A DNA stretch of 64,000 bases from Streptomyces avidinii (GTDB taxonomy: Bacteria; Actinomycetota; Actinomycetes; Streptomycetales; Streptomycetaceae), in contig NZ_BMVL01000005.1 in assembly GCF_014650695.1 (NCBI RefSeq), positions 469,075 through 533,074 of the forward strand, in the 5' to 3' direction. The position numbers and the translations under genes are program-made. Under the pieces are notes generated by a model. That model worked only from the letters and a program-made list of their open reading frames with translations, had not been told where the DNA came from and ran no database searches. Positions 51,163-59,688 of this stretch are shown here, piece by piece (within the stretch, counting starts at the first letter, position 1; every line of letters starts with the position of its first letter).

Positions 51163-52602
51163 ATGACGGGCCCGGTGCTCGCTGTCGATCAAGGTACCTC
51201 GGGGACCAAGGCGCTCGTCGTCTGTCCGGTGCGCGGGGTCATCGGCTCCGGATCCGCCCCCGTGCGGCCCCGCTACCTGCCGGGCGGCCGGGTCGAGGTC
51301 GCCCCCATCGAGCTGCTGAACTCGGTCGTCGATGCCGGACGCGCCGCGCTGGCGGCAGCCGGCGAGCCCGTGGTGGCGGTGGGCCTCGCCAACCAGGGCG
51401 AGACCGTACTGGCCTGGGAGCCGGCGACCGGCGAGCCGCTGACCGACGCGATCGTCTGGCAGGACCGGCGCGCCGAACAGCTCTGTACCGAACTGGCCCC
51501 GCACGCAGCGGCATTGCGGGAGACGACCGGCCTCCCGCTCGATCCGTACTTCGCCGCCCCCAAGATGGCCTGGATACGCCGCCACCTGACCCGGGGCGGC
51601 GTCGTGACGACCAGCGACGTGTGGCTCGTGCACCGGCTCACCGGCGCCTTCGTCACCGACGCGGCGACTGCCGGCCGCACCCAGCTGCTCGACCTCGACA
51701 CCACCCGCTGGTCGGACACGGCGCTGGAGGTCTACGGCCTCACGGGCGAACGGCTGCCGGAGGTCGTCGACGCGGACACCCACGTCGGGACCACCACTGC
51801 CTTCGGGCCCGAACTGCCCCTGACGGGACTGCTCGTCGACCAGCAGGCCGCCCTGCTCGCCCAGAGCGTCACCGAGCCCGGCGCCGCCAAGTGCACCTAC
51901 GGAACCGGCGCGTTCCTGCTCGCGCAGACCGGCCCGCGCCCCCTGCGCAGCACCACCGGACTGGTCGGCTGCGTCGCCTGGCGACTCGCCGGCAGGACCA
52001 GCTACTGCCTCGACGGGCAGGTGTACACGGCTGCCTCCGCCGTGCGCTGGCTCACCGATCTCGGGGTGATCTCCGGCGCCGCGGACATCGACACCGTGGG
52101 CGGGAGCGTCCCGGACGCGGGCGGCGTCACCTTCGTGCCCGCGCTCGCCGGACTCGCCGCTCCGTGGTGGCGGGGCGACCTGCGGGGCTCGGTCACCGGT
52201 CTGGGCCTCGACACCACCGCCGGGCACCTGGTGCGTGCCCTGTGCGACGGCATCGCCGCTCAGGTGGCGGAGCTCGCGGACGCCGTCGCCGCCGACCTCG
52301 CCGCCCCGCTCGCCGCCCTGCGCGTCGACGGCGGCCTGACCCGCTCCGCGCTCCTCATGCAGGCCCAGGCCGACCTGCTCGGCATCCCCGTCGAGGTGTC
52401 GGCGCTGCCCGACGTCACCGCGCTCGGCGTCGCCGCCGTCGCCCGGCTCGGACTCGACCCCTCGCTCACCCTCGCCGAGGCCGTCCCGCAGTGGAAGCCG
52501 GCCGCGGTCTACGAACCGCGCGCCGACCCGGCGGACGCGGCCGGGCGCCGTACTCGGTTCCGCGCGGCGGTGTCGGCCCTGCTGGCGGAAGCACCGGCGT
52601 GA
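51163..52602 (+). CDS. FGGY-family carbohydrate/glycerol kinase
   Basis: This 479-residue kinase opens with LAVDQGTSGTKALVV (phosphate 1 motif), then VGLANQGETVLAWEPATGEP and IVWQDRRAEQLC, which carry the substrate-contacting residues of glycerol kinase-like enzymes. KCTYGTGAFLLAQTG is the phosphate 2 motif and ALRVDGGLTRSALLMQAQAD the adenosine motif of FGGY kinases. The arrangement is closest to glycerol kinase. GGAG precedes ATG 51163. Its TGA overlaps the GTG of the next gene, so the kinase and two flavoproteins form one operon. A polyol or glycerol analogue is the likely substrate. Confidence 0.9.
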   Translation: MTGPVLAVDQGTSGTKALVVCPVRGVIGSGSAPVRPRYLPGGRVEVAPIELLNSVVDAGRAALAAAGEPVVAVGLANQGETVLAWEPATGEPLTDAIVWQDRRAEQLCTELAPHAAALRETTGLPLDPYFAAPKMAWIRRHLTRGGVVTTSDVWLVHRLTGAFVTDAATAGRTQLLDLDTTRWSDTALEVYGLTGERLPEVVDADTHVGTTTAFGPELPLTGLLVDQQAALLAQSVTEPGAAKCTYGTGAFLLAQTGPRPLRSTTGLVGCVAWRLAGRTSYCLDGQVYTAASAVRWLTDLGVISGAADIDTVGGSVPDAGGVTFVPALAGLAAPWWRGDLRGSVTGLGLDTTAGHLVRALCDGIAAQVAELADAVAADLAAPLAALRVDGGLTRSALLMQAQADLLGIPVEVSALPDVTALGVAAVARLGLDPSLTLAEAVPQWKPAAVYEPRADPADAAGRRTRFRAAVSALLAEAPA

Positions 52603-54044
52603 GCGCCACCGCAGTCACCGCTGCTGTCACCGCCACCGCCGCAGCCACCACCGTCACCACCGGCGGCGCCCTGCCCGGCGAGGAGTACGACGTCACCGTC
52701 GTCGGCGCCGGCGTGGTGGGCTCGGCGATCGCCCGCGAACTGGCCCGGCTGCCCCTGCGGATCGCCCTGGTCGACGCGTCCGACGACGTGGGGAACGGCA
52801 CCTCGAAGGCCAACACCGCCATCCTGCACACCGGTTTCGACGCGGTGCCCGGCTCCCTGGAGTCCCGGCTCGTCCGCGAGGGACATCGGCTGCTCTCCTC
52901 GTACGCCGCCGACAGCGGCATCCCGGTGGAACCGCTCGGGGCGCTCCTCGTCGCCTGGGACGAGGAGCAGCGGGCCGCGCTGCCGGGCCTCGCCGACAAG
53001 GCCGTCCGCAACGGGTACCGCGCGGCGCGCATCGCCCCCGCCGAGGAGGTCCGGGCCCGCGAGCCGGAGCTCGGCCCCGGGGTACTGGGAGCGCTCGACG
53101 TGCCGGGCGAGTCCGTCATCTGCCCCTGGACGACCACCCTCGCGTACGCGACGCAGGCCGTGCGCGCCGGGGTCGCCCTCCACCTCAACTGCCGCGTGCA
53201 GCACATCACCCCGGGCGACGTGCACACCCTGGCCACGAGCCGGGGACCGCTGCGCACCCGGTACCTGGTCAACGCGGCCGGCCTGTACGCCGACGAGATC
53301 GACCGGCTCCTCGGCCACGCGGACTTCACCGTGACGCCCCGCCGCGGCCAGCTGATCGTCTTCGACGAGCTCGCCCGCGGCCTCGTACGGCACATCCTGC
53401 TCCCGGTACCGGGAGCCCTCGGGAAGGGGGTGCTCGTGTCGCCGACGGTCTACGGGAACGTCATGCTCGGGCCGACCGCCGAGGACCTCGACGACAAGAC
53501 GGACACCGGATCGACCGCCGAAGGGCTCGCGCTGCTGCGGGAGAAGGGCCGGCGGATCCTACCGGCGCTCCTGGACGAAGAGGTCACCGCCGTGTACGCG
53601 GGCCTGCGGGCCGCCACCGGCGACGAGGACTACGCGATCCGGGCCCACCCCGCGCAGCGGTACGTCACCGTGGGCGGGATCCGCTCGACGGGGCTGACGG
53701 CCTCGATGGCGATCGCCGCCCACGTGGTGGAACTGCTCGCAGACGGCGGCCTGCCGATGGCAGGGGCGCGGGACCTGGAGCCGGTGCGGATGCCGAACCT
53801 GGGCGAGGCGTTCCCCCGGCCGTACCGCGACGCGGAGTTGATCGCGCGGGACCCCGAGTACGGCCGGATCGTCTGCCACTGCGAGCGCGTGACCCGCGGG
53901 GAGATCCGCGACGCGCTGGCCGCGACCGTCCCGCCCGGTTCGCTCGACGGACTGCGGCGGCGCACCCGCGCACGGGGCGGCCGCTGCCAGGGCTTCCACT
54001 GCGGGGCCGCCGTCCGCGCGCTGTTCGAGGAGGCCCGCCGGTGA
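52599..54044 (+). CDS. GlpA-like FAD-dependent dehydrogenase with BFD-type [2Fe-2S] domain
   Basis: This is a 481-residue protein. The FAD site is VTVVGAGVVGSAIARELARL (from about residue 30), followed by NGTSKANTAILHTGFDA, the glycerol-3-phosphate dehydrogenase-like loop, and VTVGGIRSTGLTASMAIAAH near the end of the DAO domain. The C-terminal 70 residues carry four cysteines, IVCHCERVTRGE and GGRCQGFHC, matching the BFD-like [2Fe-2S] domain of anaerobic GlpA. GTG 52599 overlaps the kinase stop. The first 28 residues are an Ala/Thr-rich extension. It probably oxidises the kinase product. Confidence 0.9.
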   Translation: MSATAVTAAVTATAAATTVTTGGALPGEEYDVTVVGAGVVGSAIARELARLPLRIALVDASDDVGNGTSKANTAILHTGFDAVPGSLESRLVREGHRLLSSYAADSGIPVEPLGALLVAWDEEQRAALPGLADKAVRNGYRAARIAPAEEVRAREPELGPGVLGALDVPGESVICPWTTTLAYATQAVRAGVALHLNCRVQHITPGDVHTLATSRGPLRTRYLVNAAGLYADEIDRLLGHADFTVTPRRGQLIVFDELARGLVRHILLPVPGALGKGVLVSPTVYGNVMLGPTAEDLDDKTDTGSTAEGLALLREKGRRILPALLDEEVTAVYAGLRAATGDEDYAIRAHPAQRYVTVGGIRSTGLTASMAIAAHVVELLADGGLPMAGARDLEPVRMPNLGEAFPRPYRDAELIARDPEYGRIVCHCERVTRGEIRDALAATVPPGSLDGLRRRTRARGGRCQGFHCGAAVRALFEEARR

Positions 54045-55255
54045 ACCGCGACCGCACGGTCGACGTCCTCGTCGTCGGCGCCGGCCCCGCCGGGCTGGCC
54101 CTGGCCGCCCGCCTCGCCACCGCGGGCGCGGGCCACGTGGAGGTTTTGGAGCGCGAGGAGGACGCGGGCGGCGTGCCCCGGCACTGCCACCACGGCGGCT
54201 TCGGGGGCCCGGTACGCCCCTGGCTCACCGGCCCGGCGTACGCACGGCGCGCCGTGCGGGCGGCGGTCGAGGCCGGGGCCGCCGTCCGTACCGGTGTCAC
54301 CGCCACCGGCTGGGCCGGCGCGCTGTCCCTGGAGACCACCGGCCCGGCGGGCCCGGAGCGGATCACCGGCCGGGCCGTCGTCCTCGCCACGGGTGCCCGG
54401 GAGCGCCCCCGCAGCGCCCGGCTGGTGCCGGGCTCCCGGCCGGCCGGTGTGCTGACCACCGGGGAGCTCCAGCAGGCAGTGCACCTGTACGGCCAGGACG
54501 TCGGCCGGCGGGCGGTGGTGGTGGGCGCCGAGCCGGTGGCCCGCCACGCCGTACGCACCCTGCGCCGGGCGGGCGCGGAGGTGGTGGCCGTGGTCACGGA
54601 GCGCTCCCGCGGCACCGCCGTGCCGGGAGTCCCGCTGCTCACGGCCACGACGGTGGGCGAACTGCGCGGCCGGGGCCGCCTGTCGGGCGTGGCCGTTCGC
54701 CACGAGGACGGCCGCTCGGGGGTCCTCGCCTGCGACACGGTGGTCTTCACCGGCGACTGGATCCCCGACCACGAGCTGGCGCGCCGCGGCGGCGTCACCC
54801 TGGACCCGGGGACGCGCGGCCCCTCCGTGGACGCCTCCTTCCGTACGTCGGTGCCTGGGGTCTTCGCGGTCGGCAACGCCCTGCACGGCGTCGAACCCGC
54901 CGCCACGGCCGCTGCGGCCGGCGCCGCCGCCGCGGCCCCGGTCCTGGCCCGCCTCTCGGGTGCGCCGTGGCCGGAGCCCGGTCCGCGGCTGACCGTCCGG
55001 GCCCCGCTGCTGTGGGTGGCCCCCAACCGGCTCACGAACCTCACGGACCTCACAGACCTCGCGGGGCGGCCGCTGCTGCTGCGGTCCGGGGAGCCGCTGA
55101 CCAACCCGGTGGTGACGGCCGCCCAGGACGGCCGGCTGCTGTGGAGACGGCGCCACCCGGGCCGGGTGCCGCCGTCTCGGTCGCTGCGCCTCGCACCGGG
55201 ATGGACGTACCGGGTCGACCGGGCGGGCGGTCCGGTCGTGCTGGGCCTCGGCTGA
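54041..55255 (+). CDS. GlpB-like FAD/NAD-binding oxidoreductase
   Basis: This 404-residue protein starts VDVLVVGAGPAGLALAARLA (FAD site), then EREEDAGGVPRHCHHGGFGG, AVVLATGARERPRSARLVPG, a second Rossmann site AVVVGAEPVARHAVRTLRRA, and VFAVGNALHGVEPAATAAAA. This is the pyridine-nucleotide-disulfide oxidoreductase fold without the redox CxxxxC. The GTG overlaps the stop of the GlpA-like gene. In anaerobic GlpABC the B subunit passes electrons onward, and here it may do so to an unknown acceptor, since no GlpC gene follows. Confidence 0.88.
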   Translation: MNRDRTVDVLVVGAGPAGLALAARLATAGAGHVEVLEREEDAGGVPRHCHHGGFGGPVRPWLTGPAYARRAVRAAVEAGAAVRTGVTATGWAGALSLETTGPAGPERITGRAVVLATGARERPRSARLVPGSRPAGVLTTGELQQAVHLYGQDVGRRAVVVGAEPVARHAVRTLRRAGAEVVAVVTERSRGTAVPGVPLLTATTVGELRGRGRLSGVAVRHEDGRSGVLACDTVVFTGDWIPDHELARRGGVTLDPGTRGPSVDASFRTSVPGVFAVGNALHGVEPAATAAAAGAAAAAPVLARLSGAPWPEPGPRLTVRAPLLWVAPNRLTNLTDLTDLAGRPLLLRSGEPLTNPVVTAAQDGRLLWRRRHPGRVPPSRSLRLAPGWTYRVDRAGGPVVLGLG

Positions 55256-55375
55256 CGGCGGCCCGTACGGTGCGCCCACCACGCGGCGACGGCCGCCGGG
55301 GCCGATGATGGGTGGTGTCCCGGTACCGATCAACCGATCACCGGAACCGATCACCGGGACCGAGGTGGGTTGCCG

Positions 55376-56131
55376 ATGCCCCGCATCACCCCCGACGGCG
55401 CCGGGCGGCGACGCCGACGGCATCTGCTCCTGCGACGACCGCTCGGCACCTGGACGGCCGTGGCGGTCACGGTGGCCGTCCTCGTCGCCGCCAATGTGGC
55501 CGTGCACCTCTGGTCGGGCCTGTGGGGCGTGCTTACTGCCCTCGTCGTCAGCGGCCTGCTGCTCGGTGTGCTCCGCGCGGCCGGCGGGACCCTCGCGGAC
55601 GCGGGCCTGGCCCCCGGCACGTACGCCCGCGGTGCGCGGTGGGCGCTGGCCCTGATCGGCCTGGTCGGTGTCGTCTACCTGGCCGGAGCCCTGCTGCCGG
55701 CCACCCGGGGGCTGTTCGAGGACCAGCGGTACGCCGGGATGGACGGGGGCGAGGTGCTGCTGCGCGCCTTCGTACTGGTGCCCCTCGGCACGGTCCTGGT
55801 CGAGGAGGTCGCCTTCCGCGGGGTGCTCTACGGCTTGGTGCGCCGCGCCCGCGGGGCGGTGTGGGCGACCGTCGCGTCGAGCGCGCTGTTCGGGCTGTGG
55901 CACGTGCTCCCGTCGCTGCACCTGGCGACCGCGAAGCCTGCCGTGGGCACGGTCGTCGGTCAGTCGGCGCTCGGAGCCGTTCTGGCGGTCCTGGGTGCCG
56001 TGCTGTTCACGGCGGCAGCGGGCGTCCTCTTCTGCGAACTGCGCCGCCGCAGCGACAGTCTGCTGGCCCCGATCGGCCTGCACTGGGCGGTCAACGCGCT
56101 CGGCTACCTCTTCGGCTTCCTGCTCCGCTGA
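55376..56131 (+). CDS. CPBP-family intramembrane metalloprotease
   Basis: This 251-residue membrane protein has about seven helices and the CPBP/Abi motifs: VLVEEVAFRGVLYG (paired Glu and Arg), SALFGLWHVLPSLH (first His) and PIGLHWAVNALGY (last His/Asn). These form the metal site of Rce1-like proteases, which process prenylated or peptide substrates or mediate bacteriocin immunity. An Arg-rich N terminus precedes the first helix. The ATG at 55376 follows GAGGTGGG. It is on its own strand unit and convergent with the membrane hydrolase gene, 19 bases away. Confidence 0.9.
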   Translation: MPRITPDGAGRRRRRHLLLRRPLGTWTAVAVTVAVLVAANVAVHLWSGLWGVLTALVVSGLLLGVLRAAGGTLADAGLAPGTYARGARWALALIGLVGVVYLAGALLPATRGLFEDQRYAGMDGGEVLLRAFVLVPLGTVLVEEVAFRGVLYGLVRRARGAVWATVASSALFGLWHVLPSLHLATAKPAVGTVVGQSALGAVLAVLGAVLFTAAAGVLFCELRRRSDSLLAPIGLHWAVNALGYLFGFLLR

Positions 56132-56150
56132 CCGGGCTCCGCCGGCCGGG

Positions 56151-57830
56151 CTACTGCGGCGGCGAGACGATGTTCCTCAGCCGGTCCAGATCCTGGGCCG
56201 TGAACCCGTCGGGCCGCATCACGGCGTTCCACGCATCGACGTACGCGGCCTTGTACGTGTGGCCGTGGCCGTCCGGAACGCCCGTGGAGAACGGCAGGTC
56301 GGCGGTGACCTGCCAGAAGGTCACGAACGGGATCCAGACCATCGCCTCCAGCACGTCCGAGCCGGGCGCCTCACCGATCCAGTCGGGCTCGGTGAGGGCC
56401 AGCCGCGGGCTCCACCAGACGATCGGGTCGGACGGGTGCATGAGGTAGAGGACCCGCGTGCCGTCCCACGGCCGGTCCGCCGGAGGCATCCCGGCGGCCG
56501 GATCGTCGGTGAACCGGACGGTCCGGCCGTCCCGGAAGACGGGCCCGATCTCGGAACTGCCCGGGTCGCGGTCGTCGCTGAACTCGCGGAACAGGGTGTT
56601 GAAGTTGGGCGGGCCGGCGAACAGGGTGCCGGCGGTGCGGTTGCGCAGGTCGTACTCCCCGCTGAAGGCCGTCTCGCCGCCGAACGACCCCAGGCTCTCA
56701 CCCGCCACGAACAGCCGCGGGCGCTGGTCCTGGGGCAGCTTGGACCACTTGTCGTAGACCGCGTCGAAGAGGTCGCGGCCGGCCTCGCGCGCCTTGGACT
56801 GGTCGACCAGGTACGACATCCACGAGGGCAGGTACGAGTACTGGATCGCCACGCTGGCGGAGTCGCCGTTGCCGAGGTACTCGAACGAGTCCACGGCGGC
56901 GGGATCCACCCAGCCGCTGCCCGTGGTGGTCATCACGAGCAGGTTCTCGCGCTGGAATCCGCCCGCCCGTTCGAGGTCCGCGACGGCCCGCTCCGCCCGG
57001 GTCTCCGTACTGTCGGATGTCTCCAGTCCGGCGTAGGCCCGGACGGGCTCCTGCGCCGTGCGCCGGGTGAACGCGCCGATCTCCTGGGCCGTCGGTCCCT
57101 TGCCGGTGAACGCCCGGCCCTCCCTTCCCAGCGAGTCCCACGGCACCAGCGAGCCGGGCCCGCCCGAACGCAGGGACGACGTGGGCTGGTGCACGCCTTC
57201 CGGGGTCTCGGTGTCACGCAGCGAGAAGGCCTCGTTGGAGGCGTTGACGAAGCCGGACAGCAGCAGCCCGGAGAACGCGGCCCACGCCAGCCCCACCACC
57301 AGGACCCAGCCGACCACCCGCGCCGCCCGCCGGCCGATCCAGCGCCCGAGCAGACGGGCGGCCCGGTGGTACAGCGCGCGCAGACCCCGCCCGGCCAGCA
57401 GCAGGAGCAGGAAGACGAGAACCGCGACGAACGGGCAGGCGACAACGGTCAGGGCGTTGTGATCGGTGACCCCCATGAGCCGGCGGATCTCGTGCTGCCA
57501 GTACTGGCCGAGCCCGAAGGCGATACCGAAGAGCACGACCGCGCCGACCGCCAGGACGAGCCAGGACCGGCGTGAGGGAGTGCGCGCGTCCCGGTCTGCG
57601 AAGGCGCGCCACACGAAGGCGGCGACCACGCCCAGCCCGTAGCCGATGGCCGCGCTGATGCCGCAGACCAGACCCTGGAGTACGCCGCCGCGGGGGAGCA
57701 GTGACGGGGTGAAGGACAGGCATGCCAGCAGGAGCGCGCCCCAACAGCCGGGCAGCGTCAGGCGGGGCAACCAGCGGTGCGTGCGCGGAGCCGGTCCGTC
57801 CGAAGGAGGAACCGGCTGGTCATCGGTCAT
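56151..57830 (-). CDS. Membrane alpha/beta hydrolase (Abhydrolase_9 type)
   Basis: This 559-residue protein has an N-terminal membrane domain of about five helices (residues 25-215; LPGCWGALLLACLSFTPSLL) and a C-terminal catalytic domain. The nucleophile motif is LFVAGESLGSFGGETAF (GESLG), with FAGPPNFNTLF and YLMHPSDPIVWWSP as further family marks, and GHGHTYKAAY near the end carrying the likely catalytic His. This is the two-domain alpha/beta-hydrolase family frequent in actinobacteria, thought to act at the membrane on lipid substrates. GGAGG lies six bases before ATG 57830. Confidence 0.88.
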   Translation of the reverse strand: MTDDQPVPPSDGPAPRTHRWLPRLTLPGCWGALLLACLSFTPSLLPRGGVLQGLVCGISAAIGYGLGVVAAFVWRAFADRDARTPSRRSWLVLAVGAVVLFGIAFGLGQYWQHEIRRLMGVTDHNALTVVACPFVAVLVFLLLLLAGRGLRALYHRAARLLGRWIGRRAARVVGWVLVVGLAWAAFSGLLLSGFVNASNEAFSLRDTETPEGVHQPTSSLRSGGPGSLVPWDSLGREGRAFTGKGPTAQEIGAFTRRTAQEPVRAYAGLETSDSTETRAERAVADLERAGGFQRENLLVMTTTGSGWVDPAAVDSFEYLGNGDSASVAIQYSYLPSWMSYLVDQSKAREAGRDLFDAVYDKWSKLPQDQRPRLFVAGESLGSFGGETAFSGEYDLRNRTAGTLFAGPPNFNTLFREFSDDRDPGSSEIGPVFRDGRTVRFTDDPAAGMPPADRPWDGTRVLYLMHPSDPIVWWSPRLALTEPDWIGEAPGSDVLEAMVWIPFVTFWQVTADLPFSTGVPDGHGHTYKAAYVDAWNAVMRPDGFTAQDLDRLRNIVSPPQ

Positions 57831-57899
57831 GGCGCCCTCCGTGGACATCGTCCCCCCGCCCGGTCGCTCCTGCCATCCGGAGCCGGCGGCCCCGGCCGC

Positions 57900-59675
57900 T
57901 CACTCCTCGCCGGTGGGCCGTTCGGACGGAGCGGGAGGGGTCCACTGCGCTCCGGTGCGCAGCCGGAACGCGGCGACGGCGGCCTCCACGGTAGGGAAGA
58001 AGTGCCGGGGATCGATGGTCCGGGTGAGTTCGTACCGCTCGATCTTGTGCCGCACGGGGTCCTTGAGTTCGGCGAACACCAGGTGCACGTCCTTCGCGTT
58101 GAGCGACTCGTCGAGCTCCTCCAGGACGTCGGCGGCGGTGGTGTCCACGTCGGTCATCGGCTCGGCGGCGACCACGATCCAGCTGGGCCGCGGATCAGCG
58201 GCCGCCAGCCGCCGGACCTGGTCCCGGAAGTTCTTGGCGTTGGCGAAGAAGAGCGGGGCGTCGAACCGGTAGATCACCAGGCCCGTCAGCTGCTCGGCCC
58301 GCGGGTACGAACGGACGTCGTGGTAGCCCTCCAGGCCCGGCACCCGCCCGAGCACGGTGGCGTACGGCCACCAGGCGCGCCGGAAGACGTTGAGTACCGA
58401 CAGGGCCACGGCGATGGCGATGCCGGGCAGTACTCCGAGCAGGGCCACGCCGGCGAAGGCCGCGAAGCACAGCAGGAACTCCGCCCGGCGCTGGCGCCAC
58501 AGCCGCACGGCCCCCGGGATGTCGGCCAGCGACAACGACGCGGTGATGACGACGGCGGCCAGGGCCGGCTGGGGGAGGTTGCGGAACAGGCCCGGCGCCA
58601 GCACGAGCATGAGGATGATGAGCGCCGCTCCGACGACGCCGGTGAGCTGGCTCCTGGCCCCCGCCCGCTCCGCCACCGCCGTTCGGGACCCGCTGGTGCT
58701 GACGGGGAAGCCCTGGAAGAGCGCGGCCGCCAGGTTGGCCGCGCCGACGCCCGCCATCTCCTGGTTGCCGCGGACCTCCTGCCCCGTGCGCGCCGCGAAG
58801 GCGGACGCGTTGGAGATCGTGTCGGCCAGGGACACCAGGGCGATGCCCAGCGCACCACCGAGCAGCGGCACGAGGTCGGCCGCCCGTACGTCGGGGATCG
58901 TGAACGGCGGGAAACCTTCGGGCAGCACGCCGACCAGGCCGACGCCGTGCGCGCCGAGGTCGAGGACGGTGGTCGCGGCGATCGCCAGGACCACCATCGC
59001 GAGCACCGCGGGGATCTTCGGCAGGAAGCGCTGCAGGACCAGGATCAGGGCGATCCCGCCGAGGCCCACGGCGGCAGCGGCCGGCACAGCCGCCCCGTCG
59101 GCGAGTTGCTGGACCAGGCCGACGCACTCGCCGATGAGGCTGTCCGCCTCGACCTTGAAGCCGAGCAGCTTGGGCAGTTGGCCGACCAGAATGGTCAGGG
59201 CCAGGCCGTTCATGTAGCCGATCATCGTGGGTTTGGAGATGAGGTCGGCGATGAAGCCGAGCTTCGCCACCGAGGCCAGGATCATGATGGCCGCCACCAT
59301 GAGCGCGAGCATCGACGCCAGCGCGACGGCCCGGTCGGGATCACCGTCGGCCGCCACGAGCGGCAGCACGGTCGCGGCGATCATCGGCCCGAGCGAGGAA
59401 TCCGGGCCGAGCACGAGAATCCGGGACGGCCCGAACACCGCGTACCCGAGCAGACAGAGGATCGTCGTGTACAGGCCGGTGATCGCCGGCAGGCCCGCCA
59501 GCTCGGCGTACGCCATGCCCTGCGGCACCAGCAGCGTGGTCAGGACGACCCCCGCGACCAGGTCCTTCGACAACCACGCGCGCCGGTACGAGGACACCGC
59601 GCGGACCCCCGGGACGTAGCGCAGGCGGGCGAGCACTCCGCGGCTGCCCGGCCGCCCGGTCACGGACCTGGTCAC
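57900..59675 (-). CDS. SulP-family anion transporter with STAS domain
   Basis: This 591-residue transporter includes LVAGVVLTTLLVPQGMAYAE, LAGLPAITGLYTTIL, the PDSSLGPMIAA stretch, GFFVSTSGSRTAVAE-like helix 8 sequence (FPVSTSGSRTAVA) and a C-terminal STAS domain (residues 455-575; LVIYRFDAPLFFANAKNF, DTTAADVLEELDESL). It differs from the other SulP protein in the window and is about 100 residues longer. GTG 59675 has GAGGAAGG ahead and lies 13 bases after the P-type ATPase stop, so the two are co-transcribed. Confidence 0.92.
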   Translation of the reverse strand: MTRSVTGRPGSRGVLARLRYVPGVRAVSSYRRAWLSKDLVAGVVLTTLLVPQGMAYAELAGLPAITGLYTTILCLLGYAVFGPSRILVLGPDSSLGPMIAATVLPLVAADGDPDRAVALASMLALMVAAIMILASVAKLGFIADLISKPTMIGYMNGLALTILVGQLPKLLGFKVEADSLIGECVGLVQQLADGAAVPAAAAVGLGGIALILVLQRFLPKIPAVLAMVVLAIAATTVLDLGAHGVGLVGVLPEGFPPFTIPDVRAADLVPLLGGALGIALVSLADTISNASAFAARTGQEVRGNQEMAGVGAANLAAALFQGFPVSTSGSRTAVAERAGARSQLTGVVGAALIILMLVLAPGLFRNLPQPALAAVVITASLSLADIPGAVRLWRQRRAEFLLCFAAFAGVALLGVLPGIAIAVALSVLNVFRRAWWPYATVLGRVPGLEGYHDVRSYPRAEQLTGLVIYRFDAPLFFANAKNFRDQVRRLAAADPRPSWIVVAAEPMTDVDTTAADVLEELDESLNAKDVHLVFAELKDPVRHKIERYELTRTIDPRHFFPTVEAAVAAFRLRTGAQWTPPAPSERPTGEE

Positions 59676-59688
59676 GGACCCGCCTTCC

